Positions 7,999 to 17,347 of a DNA stretch of 17,571 bases are shown piece after piece. Every line of letters starts with the position of its first letter. Position 1 is the first letter of the stretch. A model generated the notes under the pieces. It saw only the letters and a program-made list of their open reading frames with translations, was not told the origin of the DNA and searched no databases. The stretch is taken from assembly GCA_002803225.1 (NCBI GenBank), contig NXFV01000395.1:1-17571 (forward strand), given 5' to 3'. The stretch is from Gamarada debralockiae. Its lineage: Eukaryota > Ascomycota > Leotiomycetes > Helotiales > Hyphodiscaceae. The position numbers were made by a program, and so were the translations under genes.

Positions 7999-10337
7999 AC
8001 TTTAATAAGGTTATAGTTATTTAAGACTAAAAAGAGTCTACTATAGTTTAAGAGATATAATTATTTCTAGAGTTTTATAACTTCTACTATTACTTTATTT
8101 AGAACTATAGAGTAATTACAAGGCTATTTGTACGCCTTATAAGGATAAGAGTCTTCTTTTACTTTAATAAAGAATATTAAAAGGCCTTTAAAAAGCTTAA
8201 GACTTAATTAATATTATCTAAGATCCTTTATTATTATAACTTAGAACTATAGTTTATAATTAAGACTAATACTTTAGATAAAGTAATTACTAGAGTACTC
8301 TTATAACTATACTCTAATAGCTAATAGTACTTAGTTATATACTTCTTAAAGATAATAGCCTTTATTAAATATAATTATAGTATATATAATAAAGAGATAC
8401 TAGCTATTATAAAGTTATTAGTAAAATAATATATAAAGCTTTAAGGGACTACTAAGTATATTTAAATTTATATAAATTATAAGACTTTTAAGTACTTTAT
8501 AACTATAAAGTAGCTTATAAGTTAATAAGCTTATTAGGCTAAAGTATTAGCTAATTATTACTTTATAATAATATATTAGATAAGAAAGTAAAATACTAAG
8601 GTTAATATACTAATATAATATAATAATAAAATTAACCTCTAGAACAAACTAAAAGTTAAATATTATATATAAGCCTTCTTATTATAAGACTAAGTTAACC
8701 CTTATATCCTTTAAGATTTAGGTATTAATATTAATAAGATTAAGCTAGCCCTTATTAAGAAGCCTTAGTTTAATAAACTAGTTAGTCTTATTAACTATAT
8801 ACTATAAAATAACTATAAAGCCCTCTTATTATAAGTACTTTAGAAATAAGTAATATATAAAAAGTTAAAGCTTATACTAGAGGATAGTCTATTACTTTAT
8901 AAAGGCTGCTTTATAGTATTAGTAGTTAGTTTATAGACTAAAATTATCTAAGAAGCTTATAACTAGGCCTTAACTACTTACTTTAGCTATAATAAGACCT
9001 ATAAGCTTTTATAACCTAAATACTATTAGTATAAGATACTTATAGATATTAAATAATTTATATATAACTATTAACCTTATTAATAAGCTTATATACTATA
9101 AGATAAGACCCCTAGTATACTATACCTACTATCTATTCTAAAATACCCTTAGTAATATATAACTATAGACTTTAAGTTAATATCTAAAGATTAATTAAGT
9201 TATAATAATATCTTTATAATTATTAACTAGCTAAATAAGTAATTAGTCTTTATACTATATTATAAGACTATTATAGCTAAAGATATAGCTTAACTTTATA
9301 TTAACTATATTTACTAATATTATAAATTACTAAAGTTAATAGTCTTTAACTATAGATCTTAGTTTATATCTTAATTTTAAGTAAAGTTTTATTATATTTT
9401 AAGTATTAAGTTTAAGCTCTTAACTACTTTTTACTTATAAATTAATAGCTAAACTAAAATTATAAACTAGTACTTTAATTAATACTTATAACCTTTTATA
9501 AACTATTACTAAGATAATTAGTTAGAGTTACTACTAATAATAGACTATATATAGCTTATACTCTTATATAATAGTATTAAAATATTACTATATAAACTAG
9601 TTAATAATTAACTTTTAAAAACCTCTTTTAATTAAAATATACTTATAATAACTATTATAACTAAAAAGTTAAGCTAAGAGAAGGCTTACTAAGTTATAAT
9701 ATATATATAAAAGGTACTAAAGTTAAGTAAAGAATTAATAGCTAAAGCTTAAGCTAAAAAGAAGACTAATATTAATACTTACTAGTAACCTATTAACTTT
9801 TAAGTAAATAATAAGGCTTATATCTTTATAAAGAACTAAAGGATATAATAGCCTAGCTATAAACTAAACTATTAAATAGTAGGTCTATTTAATATTACTT
9901 AGTAAATTAATAACTTATATAAAGTTAAGCTTTTAAATACTATAAAAATATATAATATCTTTTTACTTAACTAATTATATAAGATAGTAAACAACTTACT
10001 ACTAAAGTAAGTTAATAAACTATCTCCTTTAATTATTATTAATATTAAAAACAAATAAAAGATATAAAAAATATTAATATTAAAACTAAATAAAAGATAG
10101 CTTTATTATTAAGTCTACTAGCTAAGCTATAATAAAGACTTTAAATAGTACCTAGTATTAAACTTCAAGTATATACTATATAAGCTATAAGAGTATTATT
10201 TATATAATTGAGACTAACCTAGACTATCTAGGAAGCTAGATATATAGTAAGAAGTATAAGAGTAAGGTCAAGACAAATATAAGGAGCTAGATGATAATAT
10301 ACTAATATCTATATACTTATAGATAAGCTTTTTTTAG
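7999..10337 (+). pseudogene. pol: gypsy pol, second part: RT end, RNase H, integrase, chromodomain (copy A)
   Basis: Frame 3 continues the frame left at 1294. RNase H spans about 8240-8620. Its first catalytic Asp is Asn at 8268-8270, the KEILAI Glu is kept near 8391, and the later Asp is Asn at 8475-8477. Integrase spans about 8860-9750. The zinc domain near 8950-9090 has its His/Cys positions as Tyr. In the catalytic core the first Asp is kept at 9168-9170, the second is Asn at 9348-9350 and the Glu is Lys at 9456-9458. The last two are exactly 35 residues apart, the D,D35E spacing. A GPF-like segment follows (about 9880-9895, GLFNIT), then a chromodomain at about 10045-10160. The frame ends at TAG 10335-10337, just before the polypurine tract. 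Stops replace Gln/Trp codons throughout and no frameshift is seen. The chromodomain places the element among chromoviruses. Confidence 0.9.
10045..10160 (+). other. chromodomain relic at pol C-terminus (copy A)
   Basis: In pol frame 3 the order is an N-terminal charged strand, then KI-L-LKLNKR, LYY, V-W position (now stop), a LSYNKD segment matching the LGYDED loop, and a W position (now stop) in the final helix. This is the chromodomain that steers chromovirus integrase to heterochromatic histone marks. The aromatic-cage Trp codons are TAG/TAA here and in copy B. Confidence 0.75.
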
Positions 10338-10349
10338 AAGAGAGAGTAA
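10336..10349 (+). promoter_or_regulatory. polypurine tract of copy A
   Basis: A purine run (agaagagagagtaa) lies directly before the LTR start. In copy B the same place is aaaagagggggtaa, so G-to-A changes have worn this one. It is the plus-strand primer site. Confidence 0.75.
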
Positions 10350-10399
10350 TATAATAGTCTAGTGATTTATTACCTGACTTTTAGGTAACTTGGCTAGCC

Positions 10400-10423
10400 C
10401 CTTGTTAGCGCAAGCTAATAAGG
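10400..10423 (+). other. LTR hairpin with GNRA-type loop (copy A)
   Basis: A 10-base stem 10400-10409 (ccttgttagc) pairs with 10414-10423 (gctaataagg) around the loop gcaa. Pairs changed by transitions remain as G-U wobbles in RNA. The same hairpin is at 11551-11574 and 17396-17419. Confidence 0.6.
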
Positions 10424-10584
10424 CCGCTGTAGGCTATTGCCTGACTATATATAACTTACGCGTGACTCATGCATTTATACAAGAGCCTAGTATACCAGCG
10501 TGTCCGGGAGTTATATTAGGCTTTATATATCCGCAAAGCTTTTTCCCTCTCTCCTTAGCTTAGTATTTTCGTTAATTTAGTATT

Positions 10585-10627
10585 TACTGCGTAGGGTCTT
10601 TAATGCGTAAGACCCCAATACGTAGTA
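10585..10627 (+). other. long hairpin at LTR 3' end
   Basis: The outer stem 10585-10593 pairs with 10619-10627 (one G-U). The inner stem gggtctt 10594-10600 pairs with aagaccc 10609-10615. The loop is 8 bases, with a 3-base bulge at 10616-10618. It lies near the expected R/U5 region and could act in RNA 3'-end formation. The copy in LTR2 is RIPed but its outer stem still pairs. Confidence 0.5.
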
Positions 10628-10635
10628 CTGTCACA

Positions 10636-11028
10636 AATAATATCTTAGCTTAAGGAGTCTAGAATTACTAATAGGTAGTCACGGCAGGTTCTACCTTCTA
10701 TAGTCAGGTTAATAAGGATATAATAAGTAGCTAGTATACTAGGTACTCTATTATAGCCTTAGACGGACACAGCCTTTAGTAGCGAATATCACTAAAGATT
10801 AAATTGTCTCATAAGTATATTAGCGATAATACGGCCTATATATATATAACCGCCTGCTCTAGTATCAAATAGTACTTATAATTAAGTAGAGAATCTATTC
10901 TTTATTATTATATATAGAAACAAGAACTAATTACTACCTAATAGCTTTAATAAATCGATTTCTCGCAGGTTAAAGAACTAGGGGCTAATACTATTAGCTA
11001 GAGAGGAGTCTTCCTCTAGCTAAAGTAG
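10636..11028 (-). pseudogene. pol: element X pol start: aspartic protease, truncated
   Basis: In the -1 frame relative to gag, reading opens at 11028 and holds a linker rich in Glu/Asp/Leu, then the protease active site LFDTRAGG at 10872-10849. The family motif is D-T-G-A, with Gly now Arg by GGA-to-AGA. This is followed by YIYIGRIIANIL and, later, a YILINLTIEGRTCRDY segment (about 10735-10690), a strand pattern typical of gypsy proteases. It ends in DSLS-stop-DII at the LTR1 junction, just before the expected LG motif. The protease would cleave Gag-Pol. RT and later domains of X are not in the window. Confidence 0.78.
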
Positions 11029-11502
11029 TTTTTTAGCTACTCTATATTATTATTACTAATATCCTCTATACTTAACTTAGTGTTTTTAATATCGTCTAGT
11101 CCTCTTTCCCTAGCAAACTAGAACTTATTAATAAGCCCTAGTCTTTTCCGTTTAGGATAGTCACGTGAGATATATCCAGGTTCCTCGCAGTTAAAACACT
11201 TACTAGCGGTAGTAAGGCTCTTTAGATAGAAGACATTAGGAGTCTAATCCTTACTAGCGCAGGCCAATAAGCCCTCGTATAGTTAGGGGGTTTCCTACCT
11301 TATATATTCAAAGGCAGGCATTCTAGTTAGAAATAAAGATATTAGTTAGGCTTTCTTAGCTTCGCTAGATATCCTTACTCGCGAGTTTAGTATAATCTCC
11401 TTTATACGAAGAGAACGATTCTATTAGTCCACTAGTAGCAACCAGGCTACTAGCACTTAATAGCTAAGGTTCAAGTCAGGTAAAACAGCCTTAATATTAT
11501 AC
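10988..11502 (-). pseudogene. gag: element X gag, C-terminal part
   Basis: Minus-strand frame with first bases at positions equal to 2 mod 3. Downstream of a stretch containing MPAFEYIR (about 11325-11302) and YEGLLACASKD comes a zinc knuckle at 11198-11157 with exact C-X2-C-X4-H-X4-C spacing. The two Cys are kept (TGT 11198, TGC 11189), while the His and last Cys positions are Tyr. A basic PKRKR run follows, then an acidic stretch to the slippery site at 11034-11028, after which this frame meets TAG. Gag is the structural protein of the retrotransposon particle. The N-terminal part is lost at the LTR2 junction. It is inactive: it is truncated and has several stops. Confidence 0.78.
10996..11034 (-). 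promoter_or_regulatory. -1 ribosomal frameshift signal, element X gag/pol
   Basis: The slippery heptamer A AAA AAC is at 11034-11028 in exact phase with the gag frame (codons at 11036, 11033, 11030). A 6-base spacer (11027-11022) follows, then a stem-loop: 11021-11012 (agctagagga) pairs with 11007-10996 with a 2-base bulge, loop agac. Pol opens in the -1 frame straight after the slip. All three parts of a canonical signal are present with normal spacing. Confidence 0.75.
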
Positions 11503-11796
11503 TGTGACAGTCTGGCGATTTATCACCTGACTTCTAGGCGATTTGCTGGCCCTTGTTGGCGCGAGCTAACAAGGCCGCTATAGGCTATCGCCTGACTACG
11601 CCTGACTACGCGTAACTCACGTGTAACTCACGCGTTTATACAGGAGCCTAGTATACTAGCGTGCCCGGGAGTTATATTAGGCTTTATATATTTACAAAGC
11701 TTTTTCCTTCTCTCCTTAGCTTAGTATTTTTATTAATTTAGTATTTACTATATAAAGTCTTTAATACATAAGACTCTAATATATAGTACTATTATA
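11503..11796 (+). repeat. 5' LTR of copy B (LTR2, 294 bp)
   Basis: It starts with a clean tgtgacagt and ends with actattata, the RIPed form of actgtcaca. The left half, next to element X, is clean and GC-rich. The right half, next to gag, is heavily mutated, the mirror image of LTR1. A TATA-like tttatatat is near 11683-11691. Two tandem 10-bp units cctgactacg are at 11591-11600 and 11601-11610, followed by related taactcac repeats. Confidence 0.9.
11536..11593 (+). other. nested LTR hairpin, copy B
   Basis: The inner stem 11551-11560 (ccttgttggc) pairs with 11565-11574 (gctaacaagg) around the loop gcga. An outer stem aggcgat 11536-11542 pairs with atcgcct 11587-11593. The outer stem is also present in LTR3 (17381-17387 with 17432-17438) but is lost by mutation in LTR1. 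Confidence 0.6.
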
Positions 11797-11850
11797 TTAT
11801 ATTAAGCTCTACTCCTTTTACTTAAGAAAGTATTTAAGAATATTTTATAA
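11797..11850 (+). other. primer-binding and leader region of copy B
   Basis: The bases directly after the 5' LTR (from 11797) should hold the tRNA primer-binding site. RIP has changed the sequence too much for me to name a tRNA. Confidence 0.35.
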
Positions 11851-13118
11851 ATCTAGTAAATATAGCTAATATAATACTATAAACTAAAAGTCCTATAAAG
11901 AATAAAGTACTTAAAAAACAATCTATAACTTAATACCTTATACTTCTTAAGTCCTTTACTAATAATACTAGTAATAATAATAAAGGCTAAGTACTTTATA
12001 ATTAAATAAAAACCCTTTAAACTAATTAAGTTAAAACAAAAAAGTTAATAAATAATATAAATTAAAAGATAAATTAACTTATAATCCTTTTATAAGCTTA
12101 AGATAAATTATATAATTAATTATACTTTTAATAAACTTCCTTTACTTTTTTATATAATTAACTATTTTCTTAAGCTCTTTAAGATCCTTTTCTAACTATT
12201 AAATAAACTTCCTCTTATATTATACTTATCTCTAGTATATTATATATTAATTACTAATACTTAAAGATACTCTTTAATCTTAACCTATTATTTAATAATA
12301 TTAACTTTACTTTTAAAGTCTAATATATTCTAATTAAAGGTAAGCTATAAGCTAATATAAACTATTATATTATAGAAAAAGATAAAATATTTTATTTCTT
12401 TAACTATATAACTAAAGATATATAAAAGTATTTACTTTTATAATTTAATAAAAGTTCTTTTCTTTAATTTACTTTAGCTACTAAGATAGTCTAATACTTA
12501 GCTATTATTTATATAAACTTAAATAAAATATATAATATATACTTTGTATATAGTTAATTAATAATAAAAGCAAGTTAAATATTTTTAAAGTTTTAAATAA
12601 CTTTTTTATACTTAACTAATAAAGATTAAGTCCTTACTTAAGACTTATATATAAACTTATTTAATAAGATTATAATATAATTATAAAAACGCCTAGCTAT
12701 AACTCTTACTAACCTTAATATATATAAGAAACTTATTATATATTATCTTATACTTAATTTAAAGCTCTAATAAATTACTAGCTATATTAATTAATAAAAG
12801 TAATTTAAGGAAAATAAGACCTTCTTAAGTTTTAAGGCTATAAAGCTAATATATATACCTTATAAGCCTTAATCTCTTTCTTTACTCTTAGCTATACTTA
12901 TAGTTTAATTAAGTCTAGCTTTACTATTTAATAACTAATATCTTTAGACTCTTATCTTAAATCTTATATCTATAATTAATAAGTTTACTATTTACTTTAA
13001 CTATAATAAGCTTAGTTACTTCTTATATAACTATCTTAAATTAAAGTATATAAATCTAAAGGAAATTAAAGAAAATAAAAATAAAGTTAAATATAAGTTA
13101 AGAAAAGAAAATACTTAA
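11850..13118 (+). pseudogene. gag: gypsy gag (copy B)
   Basis: Gag is the particle protein of the element. Frame 3 carries a helical capsid-like part (about 12480-12800, with LFNKIII and KRLAITLTNLN segments) and a zinc knuckle at 12993-13034. The C-X2-C-X4-H-X4-C spacing of the knuckle is exact at codons 12993, 13002, 13017 and 13032, but all four are Tyr (TAC/TAT). A Lys/Glu/Asn-rich tail follows to an A-rich slippery-looking site at 13118-13124. Pol continues in the -1 frame. The start is not visible and 11850 is only an estimate. The first 500 bases are low in recognisable motifs. Stops are frequent, so it is inactive. Confidence 0.72.
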
Positions 13119-13170
13119 AAAAAGACTTCTTTTTAAGTAAATTTAAAGTTAACTTATTAAAAGTTAACTT
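13118..13170 (+). promoter_or_regulatory. candidate -1 frameshift site, copy B gag/pol
   Basis: The heptamer A AAA AAG (13118-13124) is in phase with gag frame 3 (codons 13116, 13119, 13122). Frame 2, which carries protease and all of pol, is open from 13124 with only one stop before the protease motif. Two copies of the palindrome aagttaactt (13146-13155 and 13161-13170) could form a 10-bp stem 21 bases downstream. The A-run may have been shaped by RIP, so this is weaker than the element X site. Confidence 0.45.
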
Positions 13171-16100
13171 AAGTTAATTAATTAGTAGTTTATACTTAAT
13201 AATACTATATATTTTATTATATAATAGATACTCTATTAAACTAAAAGTATTAGCTAATTCTAAAGTAAATAGTTTTATTTTTATTAATACTTACTATATA
13301 ATTAATATTATTAAGTTCTTAAACTTAAAAGCCTAATATCTATTATAACTTATTAGTATTAAGAGCTATAATAAAAAGACTAGTAACTTAATTATATATA
13401 TTCTATAACTATATCTTACTATTAATAACTAATAATAATATAATCTATTTCTCTTAATCCTTAACTTTAAAGTATATAACTTAATCTTTAGCTATAAATA
13501 GTTTATATACTTTAATATTCTTATTAATATTAAATATAATTATCTATACTAGCTAAATTACTTAAAACTTTTATATTCTATAATTAAGGAGATCTTTATA
13601 TTATAAAGTACTCTTTTACTATAATAGGCTATAAACTTATATTAAGCTAATATTAATATATAAGACTATATATTTAAACTTAAAGACTAATAATATACTA
13701 TAGGCTATAGAGCTCCTCTACCTATATATATTAAAGACTTTAGTAAAGCTAAGATAAATAATTTAATAAATAACTTAATAAATAGTTTTATAAATAATAT
13801 AAGTAATAGTAAGCTATCTAATAATACTAATATAAAAGCTATAGGTCTTCTAAAGACTATAAGGCTTACTTAAAGGCCTATACTACCCTAAATATATAAG
13901 TAAGATATATAAGATAATATATATAAGATAAAAGACAAGCTAACTAATATAGTATAATTAAAGCTAATACTATATAAGAAGTAACTTTATCCTTAGGCTA
14001 TAAAGACTTACTTAAAGACTATAATTAATATTACTATAATTAATGCCTTTATAATATATTATAATCTATAAGCTAAAGATAACAAAGTATTTATAACTAG
14101 CTTATATAAAATTAACTATATCCTTTAAAAGTATAAAAAACTAAGGGATAAAGGGGGCCTTACTAGTATAAGCTAATAAAAGGCTACTCAAGCTAATATA
14201 GAACTAAATACAAATAAGCCTAAAAATAAAGAGAAGACTTTAAAAAAGGTCTTACTAAAATAGTATTAGAACTTTAAGGATATATTCTTAAAAGTAAAGT
14301 TAAATAAGTTACTATTATATTACTTATATAATTATAAAATTAACCTTAAAGGAGAAAATAACCTTAGTTATAACCTACTATATAAAATAATAAATAAAGA
14401 ACTTAAGACTATTAAGTAATACTTAATTAAAAACCTTAATAAAGGGTTTATTAAACTAAGCTAAGCTCCCTTTATAGTACTAATATTCTTTATTAAAAAG
14501 CCTAATAAGTTATTATAGTTCTATATTAACTTCTATAAGCTAAATTAGCTTATCTATAAAGACTACTACCTATTACTATTAATTAATAAAATATTAGCCT
14601 AAATTAGTAAAGCTAAGATCTTTATAAAGCTTAATATCTAATAAGTATTTTATTATATATATATAGATCCTTAGTTTAAAGAGCTAATAATATTTTAGAC
14701 TTAGTATAGCTTATATAAATATATAGTATTACTCTTTAGTTTAACTAATAGCCTTATAACCTATTAGTACTATATAAATAATATCTTATTTAACTATCTT
14801 AATAACTTTTATATAGTATATCTAGATAATATCTTAATTTATTTAAATAACTCTTTTAAATATAAGCTTTATATTAAAAAGGTCTTATAGCGCCTATATA
14901 ATATTAGCTTATAAGCTAATATTAAGAAGTATAAATTTAGAGTAGTAAAGACAAAGTACTTAAGCTTTATTATCTTAACTAATAGTATTAAAGTTAACTT
15001 TAATAAAATTATAGTTATTTAAGACTAGAAAAAGCTTACTATAGTTTAAGAGATATAATTATTTTTAGAGTTTTATAACTTCTACTATTACTTTATTTAG
15101 AACTATAGAGTAATTATAAGACTACTTATATATCTTATAAGAATAAGAGTTCTCTTTTACTTTAATAAAAAATATTAAAAGGCCTTTAAAAAGCTTAAAA
15201 CTTAACTAATATTATTTAAAATCCTTTATTATTATAATCTTAAACTATAGTCTATAATTAAGACTAATACCTTAAATAAAGTAATTACTAGAGTACTCTT
15301 ATAACTATACTTTAATAGCTAATAATACTTAGTTATATACTTTTTAAAAATAATAGCCTTTATTAAATATAATTATAATATATATAATAAAGAGATACTA
15401 GCTATTATAAAGTTATTAGTAAAATAGTATATAAAGCTTTAAAGGACTATTAAGTATATTTAAATCTATATAAATTATAAGGCCTTTAAGTACTTTATAA
15501 CTATAAAGTAGCTTATAAGTTAATAAGCTTATTAGGCTAAAGTACTAGCTAATTATTACTTTATAGTAATATATTAAATAAAAAAGTAAAATATTAAGGC
15601 TAATATACTAATATAATATAATAATAAAATTAATCTCTAGAATAAGCTAAAAGCTAAATACTATATATAAGCCTTCTTATTATAAGATTAAGTTAATTTT
15701 TATATTCTTTAAGATTTAGATATTAATATTAATAAGATTAAGTTAGCCTTTATTAAAGAGCCTTAGTTTAATAAACTAGTTAGTCTTATTAACTATATAT
15801 TATAAAACAACTATAAAGCCCTTTTACTATAAGTACTTTAGAAATAAATAATATATAAAGAGTTAAAGCTTATACTAGAGGATAGTCTATTACTTTATAG
15901 AGGCTATCTTATAGTATTAATAGTCGGTTTATAGACTAAAATTATTTAAAAAGCCTATAATTAAGTCTTAACTACTTACTTTAGCTATAATAAAACCTAT
16001 AAGCTCTTATAACTTAAATATTACTAATATAAGATACTTATAGATATTAAACAATTTGTATACAACTATTAATCTTATTAATAAGCTTATATACTATAAG

Positions 16101-17335
16101 ATAAGACCTCTAATATACTATACCTACTATTTATTCTAAAATACCTATAGTAATATATAACTATAGACTTTAAGTTAATACCTAAAGATTAATTAAGTTA
16201 TAATAATATTTTTATAGTTATTAACTAGCTAAGTAAGTAATTAGTCTTAATATTATACTATAAAACTATTATAGCTAAAAATATAGCTTAAATTTATATT
16301 AACTAAATTTACTAATATTATAGACTACTAAAGTTAATTATCTTTAACTATAGACCTTAGTTTATATTATAATTTTAAGTAAAGTTTTATTATATTCTAG
16401 GTATTAAGTTTAAGCTCTTAACTACTTTTTACTTATAAACTAATAACTAAACTAAAATTATAAACTAATACTTTAATTAGTACTTATAACTTTTTATAAA
16501 CTACTACTAAGATAATTAGTTAAAGTTACTACTAATAATAGACTATATATAGCTTATACTCTTATATAATAGTATTAGAATATTATTATATAAATTAATT
16601 AATAGTTAACTTTTAAGAATCTCCTTTAATTAAAATATACTTATAGTAATTATTATAGCTAAGAAATTAAGCTAAGAGAAAGCTTATTAAGTTATAATAT
16701 ATATATAAAAGGTACTAAAGCTAAATAAGAAACTAATAGCTAAAGCTTAAGTTAAAAAAAAGACTAATATTAATACTTACTAATAACCTATTAACTTTTA
16801 AGTAAGTAATAAGGCCTATATCTTTATAAAGAACTAAAGGATATAATAGCTTAGCTATAAGTTAAATTACTAAATAGTAGATCTATTTAATATTACTTAA
16901 TAAATTAATAACTTATATAAAGTTAAGCTTTTAAGTACTATAAAAATATATAATATCTTTTTATTTAATTAATTATATAAGATAGTAGATAACTTACTAT
17001 TAAAGTAAGTTAATAAATTATCTTCTTTAATTATTATTAATACTAAAAATAAATAAAAGGTATAAAAAATATTAGTATTAAAACTAAATAAAGAATAGCT
17101 TTACTATTAAGTCTATTAGTTAAGCTATAATAAAGACCTTAAATAGTACTTAGTATTAAACTTCAAGTATATATTATATAAGCTATAGGAGTACTACCTA
17201 TATAATTAAGACTAACCTAGACTACTTAAGAAGCTAGATATATAGTAAGAAGTATAGAAGTAAAGTTAAGATAAATATAAGAAGCTAGATAATAATATAT
17301 TAATATCTATATACTTACAGATAAGCTTTTTTTAA
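13124..17335 (+). pseudogene. pol: gypsy pol: protease, RT, RNase H, integrase, chromodomain (copy B)
   Basis: A single frame (frame 2) runs for about 1,400 codons with no detected indel. The protease active site is at 13256-13267, reading N-S-K-V where D-S-G-A is expected. RT spans about 14510-15000, with the catalytic box Y-L-D-N at 14819-14830, so one of the two Asp is kept where copy A has lost both. RNase H spans about 15240-15640. In the integrase the first Asp is kept at 16166-16168, the second is Asn at 16346-16348 and the Glu is Lys at 16454-16456, again with 35 residues between. The chromodomain is at about 17055-17170 with its Trp positions as stops. The end is TAA 17333-17335, touching the polypurine tract. 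It is a close relative of copy A, and the two differ mainly by transitions. Confidence 0.9.
17055..17170 (+). other. chromodomain relic (copy B)
   Basis: It has the same order of segments as in copy A (LKLNK, LYY, LSYNKD) in pol frame 2, with both Trp codons as TAG. Confidence 0.72.
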
Positions 17336-17347
17336 AAGAGGGGGTAA
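17333..17347 (+). promoter_or_regulatory. polypurine tract of copy B
   Basis: The purine run aaaagagggggtaa directly precedes the 3' LTR. It is better preserved than in copy A. Confidence 0.8.

Larger units (their letters stand above)
7999..10635 (+). mobile_element. gypsy chromodomain retrotransposon copy A, right part with 3' LTR
   Basis: This continuation of copy A after the LINE aligns over its whole length with 14997-17571 of copy B. It contains RT thumb, RNase H, integrase, chromodomain, polypurine tract and the complete 3' LTR. Differences between the copies are mainly C/T and G/A. Confidence 0.92.
10350..10635 (+). repeat. 3' LTR of copy A (LTR1, 286 bp)
   Basis: The LTR starts tataatagtc, which is tgtgacagtc after RIP, and ends actgtcaca. 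The intact termini are a perfect 9-bp inverted repeat (TGTGACAGT / ACTGTCACA, seen complete between the LTR2 start and the LTR1 end). It carries a TATA-like tttatatat at 10522-10530. The left half, next to pol, is heavily mutated and the right half is nearly clean. It has only one copy of a 10-bp unit (cctgactata, 10440-10449) that LTR2 and LTR3 have twice. Confidence 0.9.
10636..11502 (-). mobile_element. gag-protease fragment of a second gypsy element (element X)
   Basis: The 867 bases between the two LTRs are not LTR or copy A/B sequence. On the minus strand they encode the end of a Gag with a zinc knuckle and the start of a protease. The fragment is cut at 10636 by the copy A 3' LTR in mid-protease, and at 11502 by the copy B 5' LTR. 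It is clearly less mutated than its neighbours: CA, TG and CG are all present and two knuckle Cys are kept. Confidence 0.82.

Noticed and set aside
10636..11502. Host gene between the LTRs
   Set aside because: The CCHC knuckle followed by a D-T-x-A protease in the -1 frame identifies it as gypsy gag-pol, not a host gene.
11503..11600. tRNA-like gene in the GC-rich LTR start
   Set aside because: The stem-loops do not form a cloverleaf with A and B boxes, and the sequence is repeated as part of each LTR.
13117..13123. A-run as a proven slippery site in copy B
   Set aside because: RIP and A+T richness create A-runs by chance. It is kept only as a candidate because of its phase and the frame switch.
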